Shown: positions 39,081 to 49,117 of the stretch, one piece after another
Layout of the letters: each line of letters opens with the position of its first letter
How positions within the stretch are numbered: position 1 is the first letter of the stretch
Origin: Ureibacillus sp.
GTDB taxonomy: Bacteria; Bacillota; Bacilli; Bacillales_A; Planococcaceae
Length of the DNA stretch: 64,000 bases
Assembly: GCA_031178355.1 (NCBI GenBank)
Contig: JAPSJC010000002.1
Coordinates: 56,014-120,013, forward strand
Direction of reading: 5' to 3'
Program-made: the position numbers and the translations under genes
The notes under the pieces: generated by a model
What the model was told of the DNA's origin: nothing
The model's input: the letters and a program-made list of their open reading frames with translations, nothing else
The model's database searches: none

Positions 39081-40043
39081 TTATTTAAACCAGCCTCTCC
39101 ACCAAAACCAAAGAAGCATTAAACCTCCTATGATTACCATCATCCCTAAAGAAATAAAATACCCATAATCCCAAGTTAGTTCCGGAATATATTCAAAGTT
39201 CATTCCATAGATTCCAGCAATAAATGTTAGTGGTGCAAAAATGGAGGTAATAATCGTCAAGGTTTTCATTACTTTATTCGTTTGATGGGAATTCAGCGAT
39301 AAATAGCTATCTCGTATATCTGCTGTTACTTCTCTATTTGTCATCACCATTTCCGAAAGCTTCAGCAGATGGTCATATATATCACTAAAGTATACCTTTC
39401 GCTCTTCAACTCGATTTAAATTTAAATGGTGTGAATTTAACATCCGATAAAGTAGGTCACGCATTGGATTAACTATGTGTAGAAGAGTTAGTAACATATT
39501 TCTCGTCTCGAAAAGTTCATCCATTAATTTGCTCATAGATTTACTTTCATTATTCTTAATCATCGACTCAAGTTCATCTTCAATCTTATATACAATTGGG
39601 AAATAATTATCCACGATTTTATCTAAAATTTCATAGAAAACATAATACGGATCCCATTTTTCAAGTGTTTCTTGAGCTAACAGTAAATTCCAAACCTTCG
39701 TAATTTCAATTGATGGATTTTGGTGAAACGTTACAATATAGTTTTCACTAATAAAAAAATCCACTTCATCTTTTTTTATTTCATTCTCATCTTCACGAAC
39801 AGCATGAGTTATATAAAATGTGTATTCCCTATAATAATCTAGTTTGGATCTTTGGAACTCTGAAACGCAGTCTTCAATTGCTAAAGGATGAAAGTGAAAA
39901 GTCGTAGATAAATGTTTTATTTCCTCTTCTGTAGCTTCACTAAAATCAACCCAGTACCATTTAAAAGACAATATATCTACGTTTTCGATTGTATTATTTT
40001 TTTCTAGATGGTGGTCATGTGTAATACCAATGATTTGAATCAT
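39081..40043 (-). CDS. corA: CorA family magnesium/cobalt transporter
   Basis: C-terminal YGMNFEYIPELTWDYGY before two TM segments. Confidence 0.93.
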   Translation of the reverse strand: MIQIIGITHDHHLEKNNTIENVDILSFKWYWVDFSEATEEEIKHLSTTFHFHPLAIEDCVSEFQRSKLDYYREYTFYITHAVREDENEIKKDEVDFFISENYIVTFHQNPSIEITKVWNLLLAQETLEKWDPYYVFYEILDKIVDNYFPIVYKIEDELESMIKNNESKSMSKLMDELFETRNMLLTLLHIVNPMRDLLYRMLNSHHLNLNRVEERKVYFSDIYDHLLKLSEMVMTNREVTADIRDSYLSLNSHQTNKVMKTLTIITSIFAPLTFIAGIYGMNFEYIPELTWDYGYFISLGMMVIIGGLMLLWFWWRGWFK

Positions 40044-40466
40044 TGTTGCAAAACCTTCTTTTTATCAATATTCAAATAAAAGTGTACCTTTAATTTAAAT
40101 GTAGTTTTAACAAGTATTTCCCCTTTTAAGCGAGTATTCATTATGGCTTTCGTATTATTTTGTAATGATTAAAAAGTATGATTTCAGGTTAATACACATA
40201 TAAATTAAAATTGTTTATACATAAATAAAGAGCCATCTCACTCGCGTAACTGCTTGTGAAATGACTCTTTTTATTTCTTTATTTAAGGCATCGTTCTCAG
40301 GCAATATACATTAGTTCCGTTAACTTAATATGCCTGAATTGCTCATAGTACTTTAACCAGGTTTATTTCTCTTAATGGTTCTGGTTGTAACGTGTGTGGT
40401 AAATTTTTCCTCACACTTTTCTCCACAGTCAAGTCCTGCTTCGGTTATGTCAAAAAGCTATTTTCC

Positions 40467-40498
40467 AACCACTTATCCTTTATTTTGAACCACTTATC
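40467..40498 (+). promoter_or_regulatory. Candidate LytTR operator: 11-bp direct repeat, 21-bp period
   Basis: AACCACTTATC at 40467-40477 and 40488-40498; candidate TTTACT-N18-TATATT promoter follows at 40508-40537. Confidence 0.55.
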
Positions 40499-40559
40499 TA
40501 GATTTCATTTACTTTCATTCGTTTAATCTTTTATATTTAACCCATAGGAGGTCATCACA

Positions 40560-41000
40560 ATGAAAATTGAACTGTCTATTGATCCAACCTGTGAGGAACC
40601 AAAGTTAATCATTATTACAAATGAAGTGACAGATGAAATAACCAAAATAATGAAACTACTATCCTCCGATTCTTTTGAACGAGTTTCAGCACACACCCAC
40701 CGCGGAGTCAAAATTATTGATATTCGAAACATTTTACGGATTTATACAGAACAGAAGAAAGTATACATACAAACCTCTAATGAAATTGCTGAAGTAAAAC
40801 TTCGTCTTTATGAATTAGAAGAGAAGTTAAATCCAAATCAATTTGTACGTATTTCAAACTCTGAAATCGTGAATATCAAAGAAATTTCCAATATGAATAT
40901 TAGTAAAACTGGAACAATTGAAGTTACATTCGAAGGTAATATAAAAACGTTTGCTTCAAGGCGATATGTTCCAAAAATTAAAAAACAATTGGGATTGTGA
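40560..41000 (+). CDS. LytTR DNA-binding domain protein
   Basis: RILRIYTEQKKVYIQTSNEIAEVKLRLYELEEKLNPNQFVRISNSEIVNIKEI. Confidence 0.9.
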   Translation: MKIELSIDPTCEEPKLIIITNEVTDEITKIMKLLSSDSFERVSAHTHRGVKIIDIRNILRIYTEQKKVYIQTSNEIAEVKLRLYELEEKLNPNQFVRISNSEIVNIKEISNMNISKTGTIEVTFEGNIKTFASRRYVPKIKKQLGL

Positions 41001-41009
41001 GGTGTTGAA

Positions 41010-41471
41010 ATGAAAAAGGATATTCTGCAACGGATTGTCATTGGAGGCATAAGTGGACTTGTTATTTGTCAAATCGTAATGATAATTATTTCATTAGGTA
41101 TTGGTGGAGGAAAGTTTATAGCTGTGTCACCTAATTTTGAAAAGTTAATTAATCATGAGGTTTTAGCCTTTATTTTACAAAACCTTGGATTTGCATTGAT
41201 TGGAATTACCTTTGCACTTTGTGGACTCTTATTTGAAATTGCTAAATGGAGTATGTTGAGACAGTACCTTACTCATTTTTGTATTACAAGTTTTATATGG
41301 ATACCCATTGTCTTTACGATTTGGACGCCCGAAACGTTCTGGAATGTATTGATCTTACTTTTCAATTTCACTTTACCGTATTTCATTACCTGGTCAGTTC
41401 AATACAAAGTTTCTAAACGTGATATTGAACAAATAAATGCATTGATAAAAATTAATAAAAGGACTGATTAG
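41010..41471 (+). CDS. DUF3021 family membrane protein
   Basis: Four-TM ~150 aa protein directly after the LytTR gene. Confidence 0.85.
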   Translation: MKKDILQRIVIGGISGLVICQIVMIIISLGIGGGKFIAVSPNFEKLINHEVLAFILQNLGFALIGITFALCGLLFEIAKWSMLRQYLTHFCITSFIWIPIVFTIWTPETFWNVLILLFNFTLPYFITWSVQYKVSKRDIEQINALIKINKRTD

Positions 41472-41473
41472 AA

Positions 41474-42202
41474 ATGATTGAACTAAATGGTATAACGAAA
41501 GCATTTGGAGAACGTGTAGTTGTTAATCATCTATCCTTAAAAATTAATAAAGGGGAATTCTTTGCACTTCTTGGAGCTAATGGAGCAGGTAAAACAACGA
41601 CAATAAAGATGATGAATGGACTTCAATTACCTACTAGCGGGGACATCAAAATTGATGGCAAATCGATTTATTCAAATTTACAAGATGCAAAACAACTGAT
41701 GAATATATCTCCACAAGAAACTGCTATCGCGCCAAATTTGTCTGTGAAAGAAAATCTTGAATTTATAGCTAAGATTTATGGCTGTGATAAAAAAGAAGCA
41801 GCTACTAGAGCTTGTGAAATGATGAAGCAATTTAGTTTAACGGATCGTTCAAAGTCAAAAGCGAAGACATTATCAGGCGGACTTCAACGGAGATTAAGTA
41901 TAGCCATGGCGATGATTTCAAAACCGCAAATTGCTTTTTTAGACGAACCAACATTGGGTCTCGATGTTCGTGCCAGAAGAGACTTATGGAACATTTTACT
42001 TGGGCTAAAAGGTCAAATGACGATTATTTTAACTACTCATTATTTAGATGAAGTAGAGGAATTAGCAGATCGGGTCGGAATTATGAATCATGGTAAATTA
42101 TGTGCGCTTGGGAATACCATCGAATTAAAGGAAAAATATAATAAACGGTCCTTAGAAGAAGTCTTTCTCTTTGTTACAGAAGAAATGGAGGTATTTGTAT
42201 GA
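41474..42202 (+). CDS. ABC transporter ATP-binding protein
   Basis: GANGAGKTTTIKM, LSGGLQRRLSIAMAM, FLDEPTLGLD. Confidence 0.93.
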   Translation: MIELNGITKAFGERVVVNHLSLKINKGEFFALLGANGAGKTTTIKMMNGLQLPTSGDIKIDGKSIYSNLQDAKQLMNISPQETAIAPNLSVKENLEFIAKIYGCDKKEAATRACEMMKQFSLTDRSKSKAKTLSGGLQRRLSIAMAMISKPQIAFLDEPTLGLDVRARRDLWNILLGLKGQMTIILTTHYLDEVEELADRVGIMNHGKLCALGNTIELKEKYNKRSLEEVFLFVTEEMEVFV

Positions 42203-42924
42203 GCTCATTGAATTTTGCTTCGAGAAATCAAAAAGAGATTCTCCGTGATCCACTTTCATTGGTATTCGGATTCGGATTACCTCTTGTCCTATTATTTTTA
42301 TTTTCAATTATGCAACAAAACATGCCTTATGAATTATTTCAAATTAAACAACTAGCTCCTGGCATAATTGTATTTGGATTTTCATTTTTAACTTTGTTTT
42401 CTGGGATGCTGTTAGGGAAGGATCGTGGAAGTTCATTATTAATGCGTTTGTTTGCTTCTCCACTCGGTGCGAGAGATTATCTTATCGGTTACCTACTTCC
42501 AATGCTACCTATTGCTTTATTACAAATAGTTGTTTGTTTCATAGCATCTAGTTTTTTAGGGCTCACCTTAGATGCGAATAGTATAGTGGCTCTTATAGTA
42601 CTTTTACTTATTTCCGTTCTTTTTATTAGTTTTGGCCTTTTGTTTGGAACCCTTTTTACAGATAAGCAGGTTGGGGGGATTTTCGCATTATTCGTGAATA
42701 TAACTGCCTTTCTAAGTGGCATTTGGTTCAGTCTAGATTTAATCGGCGGAACTTTCAAAACCATCTGCTACCTATTACCATTTGTTCATGCAGTTGATGC
42801 AGCACAGTCTGCCTTTTCAGGAAATCATCAGGACATATGGGCATCTTTACTAGTTGTCATTGGCTATACGGTTGTTATTATGGGGATTGCGATTATGATA
42901 TTCCGAAAAAGGATACATTCGTAA
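42199..42924 (+). CDS. ABC-2 type transporter permease
   Basis: Six-TM, overlaps the ATPase stop codon. Confidence 0.88.
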   Translation: MSSLNFASRNQKEILRDPLSLVFGFGLPLVLLFLFSIMQQNMPYELFQIKQLAPGIIVFGFSFLTLFSGMLLGKDRGSSLLMRLFASPLGARDYLIGYLLPMLPIALLQIVVCFIASSFLGLTLDANSIVALIVLLLISVLFISFGLLFGTLFTDKQVGGIFALFVNITAFLSGIWFSLDLIGGTFKTICYLLPFVHAVDAAQSAFSGNHQDIWASLLVVIGYTVVIMGIAIMIFRKRIHS

Positions 42925-43025
42925 AGTATTCGATTTAGGTACTGAGCTCAAGGATTATGTTTTAAATTTTTAAAAAAAGGTTTTTTGAGGTTGCTTCAAT
43001 GGACAGTACAGCGATTTTCGGGCAA

Positions 43026-43055
43026 ATTGTCCGTGAGACCACTCTCATGGACAGT
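43026..43055. repeat. 13-bp hairpin in a GGACA-repeat intergenic element
   Basis: ATTGTCCGTGAGA-ccac-TCTCATGGACAGT. Confidence 0.5.
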
Positions 43056-43198
43056 TCATACCCGCCCCCTATTGCCAAACGTCTTCATTACCGTAAAATA
43101 GTCGTTCCCCTCTTAATCTGTACTAAGGTCACAATAAGCAACCAGGCAACACACCCAAAAATCGCTTATCTAGAACCCAATCACAACTAACTCGTTTT

Positions 43199-44164
43199 TT
43201 AATTAGGTTCTTCAATCAAGTCAGGTAATAATTTCTCTTTATATTTCTCTAGTACTTTACTAAATTGTGCTGCTAATACTTGTTGGAATAACATACCGAA
43301 TACAACGGGCATTACAACTTTCGGTGGAAAATACGTACTAGCAATAACAACACCTACAGCAATATTTCTCATACCACCTGTAAATAAGGACGCAGTAATG
43401 ATACTAACATCCTTCCAAATAAAGTGCCCTAAAATCAAACAGAACACATAACCGGTTACCGCTAATATGAATACAACCACGATGATCCAAATTATTTCCC
43501 AAGTAATATTTTCAAAGAATGGAGCAATGGCACTGCTGTTAATCATAATAATAAGAAATAAACTTAACTTTTGAAAAGGTGCAAGTGTTTTTCCAATCGT
43601 GTCCTCTATTTTTCCTTTTGTCAGTTCATTTAAAACAATCCCAGCAATAGATGGTAACACAATCATCCACAGTAAATCTAACATGATAGCAGCTGTGTTA
43701 ATAGCAACTGTTTCACCAATAACCAAGTGTAATAATGCCGGCATAACAATTGGTGCCAACAACGTATCGATTAAAATAATTGATAGACCGAGTGCAAGGT
43801 GACCTTTACTAAAACTAATCCATATGAAGCTAGTTACCCCGGTAGGCACTGCTACAGATAAGATAAACCCAATCGTTAACATGTGATCATTAAATAATAC
43901 TGTCGAAACGAAGTAAGCCCAGATAGGCATTATTATATGTAAGAATGCAATTGTAAATAAAATTACCCCTGGATATTTTGAGAAACTAGTTAGACCTTTA
44001 AAATTTAAGCTTAAGCTCCCTAAGAATGTCATAATTGCAAATATAAATGGAACAAGGAAGAGCACTTGATGACCAATATCAGCAAATAGTACTCCAATAA
44101 TAAGTGAAACGGGTGTTAATATAGGCATATATTTTTGTAGCCATATATTTAAACCATTTAACAT
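43199..44164 (-). CDS. Bile acid:sodium symporter family transporter
   Basis: VAVPTGVTSFIW and FTGGMRNIAVGVVIASTYFP motifs. Confidence 0.9.
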   Translation of the reverse strand: MLNGLNIWLQKYMPILTPVSLIIGVLFADIGHQVLFLVPFIFAIMTFLGSLSLNFKGLTSFSKYPGVILFTIAFLHIIMPIWAYFVSTVLFNDHMLTIGFILSVAVPTGVTSFIWISFSKGHLALGLSIILIDTLLAPIVMPALLHLVIGETVAINTAAIMLDLLWMIVLPSIAGIVLNELTKGKIEDTIGKTLAPFQKLSLFLIIMINSSAIAPFFENITWEIIWIIVVVFILAVTGYVFCLILGHFIWKDVSIITASLFTGGMRNIAVGVVIASTYFPPKVVMPVVFGMLFQQVLAAQFSKVLEKYKEKLLPDLIEEPN

Positions 44165-44470
44165 AGTGTACCTTCTTTCAGATTAGCACGATTTTCTGTG
44201 TTTTATTTTCTCAATTTCAAGCTTTATAATAAAGCTATTGTACTCCTATTCTATTAAATTTCAACTAGCTAATTACCATCATTGGGGCGAATAAAGAATA
44301 TGATTAAATAGAGAGTGAATTACAAGTTCCCCTTCCACCCCTCATTTTTCATAATATTTGAACTAAATACATTGATAGTTTAGAATATGAATCAATTGAG
44401 TAGATGTTGTATCAGTAGATTACATACTTGTTTTTTACCAACTAAATTTGAAAGATTTCGAGGTTTTTGT

Positions 44471-46186
44471 ATGATATTACGCTTTTTTACTTATTACAAA
44501 CCACATAAACGGTTATTTATTATTGATTTTAGTAGTGCGATCATTGTTGCTTTATTAGAACTAGCTTTTCCATTAGCTGTTCAGTGGTTTATTGATCACC
44601 TTCTTCCCACAAGAGAGTGGGATACTATCGTCACAGTAAGTCTATTACTTTTACTTACCTATATTCTTAGTACGGTATTAAACTTCATCGTTAACTATTT
44701 GGGCCATAAACTTGGTATCAATATTGAAACAGATATGCGTCAGCAGCTGTTTAACCATTTCCAAAAGCAATCCTTTTCCTTTTTCGATAATATAAAAACC
44801 GGTCATGTCATGAGTCGAATTACCAATGATTTATTTGATATTGGCGAATTTGCTCACCATGGTCCAGAGGATTTCTTTATTGCCATCATGACTTTCATTG
44901 GTGCATTTTCCATCATGTTTACGATTAATCCAACTCTAGCCTTAATTGTTCTTATTATGGTACCATTCCTAATTTGGCTTATCGCTTATTGTAATAAGAA
45001 GATGAACCATGCTTGGAAAGAAATGTACGGTAAAATTGCCGATGTTAATGGGCGTGTAGAAGACAGTATTTCAGGTATTCGTGTCGTAAAATCTTTTACA
45101 AATGAAGATTTTGAAACAGAGCGCTTCCAAAAACAAAATGGCTTTTTCCGAAATGCAAAGCTATATGCCTATAAAATAATGGCAGGAACTCATTCTAGTA
45201 TTTATATGATGACTCGACTATTAACACTTGTTGTATTAGTTGTAGGAGCATGGCTAAGTTTCAATGGACAACTTTCCAATGGTGAATTTGTTAGCTTTGT
45301 TTTATTTACAAATGTTTTGATTAAACCAATTGATAAAATCAGTGCATTGTTAGAGTTATATCCTAAAGGTATGGCTGGATTTAAACGATTTACAGAAATG
45401 ATTGATACATTACCCGAAGTGGCAGATCTACCTAATGCTATCGCCGTATCAAAATTAAATGGAGATATTTCTTTTGAACATGTTTCCTTTAGTTACGAAG
45501 GTAATAAGATGGTACTAGATAATATCTCATTTGAAGTGAAGGCTGGAGAAACAATAGCACTTGTTGGACCATCAGGTGCTGGAAAAACAACAATTTGCTC
45601 CCTTATTCCACGTTTTTATGATGTTGAAAATGGGGCTATCTTAATCGATGGAATCGATGTTCGCGAAATGACTCAACAATCGTTGCGTAAACAAATAGGC
45701 GTTGTACAGCAAGATGTCTTCTTATTCACCGGAACTATTCGCGAAAACATTGCTTATGGACAACTAGATGCTACCTTTGAGGATATTCAACATGCCGCTG
45801 AAAAAGCTCATTTAAAAGAGTTTATCGAAGCACTACCAGATGGGTATGAAACTGAGATTGGTGAACGAGGATTAAAATTATCAGGTGGTCAAAAGCAACG
45901 GTTAGCAATTGCTCGGATGTTCTTAAAAAATCCACCTATTTTGATTCTTGATGAGGCAACATCCGCTTTAGACACTGAAACAGAAAAAATTATTCAAACT
46001 TCCTTGAGTGAGTTAGCACAAAATCGAACGACACTGATTATTGCTCACCGATTGTCTACGATTCGAGATGCTGACCAAGTGCTTGTTATCACACCAAATG
46101 GCATTGAAGAAAGTGGCACATATAATGAATTGGTTGCTGCTGAAGGTATTTTTGCAAAGCTACATCATATACAATTCAATAAATAA
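44471..46186 (+). CDS. ABC transporter, fused permease/ATPase (exporter type)
   Basis: GPSGAGKTTICSLIPRFYD, LSGGQKQRLAIARMFLKNPPILILDEATSALD; likely start MILRFFTYYKP. Confidence 0.93.
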   Translation: MILRFFTYYKPHKRLFIIDFSSAIIVALLELAFPLAVQWFIDHLLPTREWDTIVTVSLLLLLTYILSTVLNFIVNYLGHKLGINIETDMRQQLFNHFQKQSFSFFDNIKTGHVMSRITNDLFDIGEFAHHGPEDFFIAIMTFIGAFSIMFTINPTLALIVLIMVPFLIWLIAYCNKKMNHAWKEMYGKIADVNGRVEDSISGIRVVKSFTNEDFETERFQKQNGFFRNAKLYAYKIMAGTHSSIYMMTRLLTLVVLVVGAWLSFNGQLSNGEFVSFVLFTNVLIKPIDKISALLELYPKGMAGFKRFTEMIDTLPEVADLPNAIAVSKLNGDISFEHVSFSYEGNKMVLDNISFEVKAGETIALVGPSGAGKTTICSLIPRFYDVENGAILIDGIDVREMTQQSLRKQIGVVQQDVFLFTGTIRENIAYGQLDATFEDIQHAAEKAHLKEFIEALPDGYETEIGERGLKLSGGQKQRLAIARMFLKNPPILILDEATSALDTETEKIIQTSLSELAQNRTTLIIAHRLSTIRDADQVLVITPNGIEESGTYNELVAAEGIFAKLHHIQFNK

Positions 46187-46194
46187 ATACTAAA

Positions 46195-46232
46195 AAACAC
46201 TGCGGCTCGTCTCTTAAGTAGCAGTGTTTTTT
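46195..46232 (+). terminator. Rho-independent terminator
   Basis: AACACTGC...GCAGTGTTTTTTT. Confidence 0.7.
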
Positions 46233-46314
46233 TCAATCAGAATAGCTGAGTATTTTAAGTTTCAAATCTTTTATCAATGATTTGAAATCTGCTTCTTATG
46301 CTATAGTAACTGAT

Positions 46315-47268
46315 TTATTGCTGTAACATGACTCTTTTAAATTCTTCTAAAAATTTGTCGTAATGAAGATTCACAGCAATTTTTGTTTTCCCCTTTTTAC
46401 TTGTTGGCCGATAATCAATAAAAGACATCCCTTTTGCTTCTGAACTTTCAATTACAGTTGCATCATAATGTATATAGTCAACGATGGTAGGTTTATTAAC
46501 AACCATGACTGTAAGAAGATCATGTATTGGAGCACCAGGAATACCTGGCACACTCTTCTTATAAAATTCGTAGTAATATTTAAAGATTGGTTCCATTAGT
46601 GAAGCATAGATATTTTTCATATTATTTGATATAGAATTCACCAATTCCTCAGTAAGAACTGCATGTTGCGTAACATTTAGAGGAGTTATCGTCAGATTAT
46701 GTGCATTCTTTACAACTACATTAGATGAAGTCGGGTCACCATAGAAATTCGCTTCGGCGAGTGCAGATGCATTGCCAGGAACAAAGAATGCACCACCCAT
46801 CACACAAAAAGAATGTACCATCTTTATGTGCTCTGGAAATAGGTTAAATACAGTGGCTAAGGTAGTGGAACGTCCAGTGTCTACAATCACGAGTTCATTT
46901 TTATACTTTTCAATAATAACTCGTATTGTATCAAATGGGTAAATTTGATATTGGAAATTTTCGGGAGGTTGAATTGGGCCCAGACCTTCCTTACCATGAA
47001 TCTCCGGATAAATTCTCATATCCCCCTCTTCAACAGGCATAGAAGCCCCAGGAATAATAGGAATGTCATTTCTACCCGCTAAATTCAACAAGTAAGCAGC
47101 ATTTGCTGTAGCCTGTTCTTTTGTTATATTCCCATAACTCGTTACTATACCAACCAATTCAATACTAGGGTCGAGTATCGTATACATAATGGCTAAAGAG
47201 TCATCAATTCCAGGATCACAGAATAATAGAATTTTTTTCGTGAAAGTTGCTCCTCCTTCCCTTTCCAT
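46315..47268 (-). CDS. Inosine/uridine-preferring nucleoside hydrolase
   Basis: FCDPGIDDSLAI, IIPGASMP, HGKEGLG motifs. Confidence 0.9.
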   Translation of the reverse strand: MEREGGATFTKKILLFCDPGIDDSLAIMYTILDPSIELVGIVTSYGNITKEQATANAAYLLNLAGRNDIPIIPGASMPVEEGDMRIYPEIHGKEGLGPIQPPENFQYQIYPFDTIRVIIEKYKNELVIVDTGRSTTLATVFNLFPEHIKMVHSFCVMGGAFFVPGNASALAEANFYGDPTSSNVVVKNAHNLTITPLNVTQHAVLTEELVNSISNNMKNIYASLMEPIFKYYYEFYKKSVPGIPGAPIHDLLTVMVVNKPTIVDYIHYDATVIESSEAKGMSFIDYRPTSKKGKTKIAVNLHYDKFLEEFKRVMLQQ

Positions 47269-47321
47269 ATATATTCCTTATTTTTTAAAACATGTCAAAA
47301 ATTTAATGGTTTATACTGAAC

Positions 47322-47879
47322 TTAAACTCTTAACATGCCACGGAACCCTCTTGCAGCATAGTATGAGTCTGCACCGTTGTGATACACAAAGACATGTCCG
47401 TAGCGGTAATCACAAAATAGTGCACCGCCAAGTTTTCTAATATCAGCTGGTGTTTTCACCCAACTTGACGTTTTCTGATCGAAGGTTTCAAGCTCCTGTA
47501 AAACTCGGTATTGTGTTTCTGTTAATAGTTCAATACCCATTTCATTTGCCAAATCCATTGCGCTATTTTCAGGCTTATGTTTTTTTCTAGAATCCAACGC
47601 TTCACGATCATAGCAAATACTTCTTCTACCTTTAGGAGTCTCCTTTGAACAATCACAAAAGATATACTCGTCATTTTCCTGATCATAACCGGTAATATCC
47701 GGTTCACCTTCTGTTTTATCCATTTCATTAAGGGACCACATTTTTTCAGGATTTACTTCCAACTTTACTTGGACTTTGGCCCACTCAATATTTTCATGAC
47801 GGTGCATGTTTTTTTCAAAGCGAGTTTTTAATGTACCTAATAATTCTTCATGTTCTTCTTGTGTTAATAACTTAATCAT
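47322..47879 (-). CDS. DUF4256 family protein
   Basis: Family-like pattern (SLNEMDKTEGEPDITGYDQENDEYIFCDCSKETPKGRRSICYDREALDSRKKHKP). Confidence 0.8.
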   Translation of the reverse strand: MIKLLTQEEHEELLGTLKTRFEKNMHRHENIEWAKVQVKLEVNPEKMWSLNEMDKTEGEPDITGYDQENDEYIFCDCSKETPKGRRSICYDREALDSRKKHKPENSAMDLANEMGIELLTETQYRVLQELETFDQKTSSWVKTPADIRKLGGALFCDYRYGHVFVYHNGADSYYAARGFRGMLRV

Positions 47880-48091
47880 TGTTTGTAACCTCCATACTTA
47901 TAAATTTTAACATTTAAATATAATCGATTATATAAACCTTCTGTATAGCAAATAAGTAATATCAGTAGAGACAGTGTGTCCTTTTTCAAATAAAAAGAAC
48001 CCTTTAGACAATCATATCTAAAGGGGTGAAAAGGATGCAACTTTATATATAGCATTTACCAACTACCATAGACTTTAAATACAAATACGCT

Positions 48092-49117
48092 TTAGGCTGC
48101 TTTTCGTAGTAAAAATAAAAAGTACGGAGCGCCGAGTACGGCAACGATAATACCTGCCGGAATTGTTTGTTCACTATACATAACACGACCAATAGTATCC
48201 GAGAAAACTAGTACCGTACCGCCTATAAGTGGCGATAAAAATAGGAAACTCTGATGTTTTACTCCAACTAGTTGCTTTGCAATATGAGGTGCTAACAAAC
48301 CAATAAAGGTGATACTACCAACAACAGATACGGATACTGCTGCAAGCGCAACAGCAATGATTAGTAATTGGACACGTTCTCTTTGTATAGTTACACCGAG
48401 ACCCTTTACAACTGTTTCATTTAATGTTAGTAAATTCATTGTACGTGTTTTGAAGAACAAAATAGGTATAAATAAGATCAACCAAGGAAGTATCGCTAAT
48501 ATAAATGGCCAATCAGCTCCCCATATGTTTCCAGAAAGCCACTTTGAAACAAACAGTACGTCAGCCTGATCGGCACCGGACATAATTATTACCATCAATC
48601 CAGATAGTGCAAAAGCAAAGCCGACACCCATTAAGACTAATTTAATTGGCTCAACACCATTTGTTCGACTATATGAAAATACATATAGTAGTACCGCTGT
48701 CAGCATTGCCCCAACAAATCCTACAAAAGGAAGTTGGAAAGCATAATTTTCCATTTGCGCATCTACATAAATATAAAAAATGGTAATAGCAAGTCCTGCA
48801 CCTGCGTTTATCCCGATAATTCCCGGATCAGCAAGAGGGTTGCGTGTTAAAGTCTGCAGAATAGCTCCAGATAACGCTAATGCCATGCCTGCTAGCATTA
48901 AAACTAGAACTCTAGGAAGACGAACTGAAAATAATATAAATTCTTCTTTGAAAGTACCATTTCCCAATAATGTTGGAATAATTTTATTTATGCCTACAGA
49001 TGAAGCTCCTAAGCTTATTCCAGCTAATAAACTTAATAATAGGAGAACTACTGCAGTCACATATATCTGTTTAACATTTCTTTTTTTACGCAAAGGTTCT
49101 TCCTCCTTTACGCACAA
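48092..49117 (-). CDS. FecCD family siderophore ABC permease
   Basis: GAILQTLTRNPLADPGIIGINAGAGL motif. Confidence 0.93.
   Translation of the reverse strand: MCVKEEEPLRKKRNVKQIYVTAVVLLLLSLLAGISLGASSVGINKIIPTLLGNGTFKEEFILFSVRLPRVLVLMLAGMALALSGAILQTLTRNPLADPGIIGINAGAGLAITIFYIYVDAQMENYAFQLPFVGFVGAMLTAVLLYVFSYSRTNGVEPIKLVLMGVGFAFALSGLMVIIMSGADQADVLFVSKWLSGNIWGADWPFILAILPWLILFIPILFFKTRTMNLLTLNETVVKGLGVTIQRERVQLLIIAVALAAVSVSVVGSITFIGLLAPHIAKQLVGVKHQSFLFLSPLIGGTVLVFSDTIGRVMYSEQTIPAGIIVAVLGAPYFLFLLRKAA

Noticed and set aside
47189-47268. Possible ACG start for the nucleoside hydrolase (GGAGGAGCAACTTTC-ACG-AAAAAAATT)
   Set aside because: The upstream in-frame ATG at 47268 has its own AAGGA 6 nt upstream, so no unusual start is needed.
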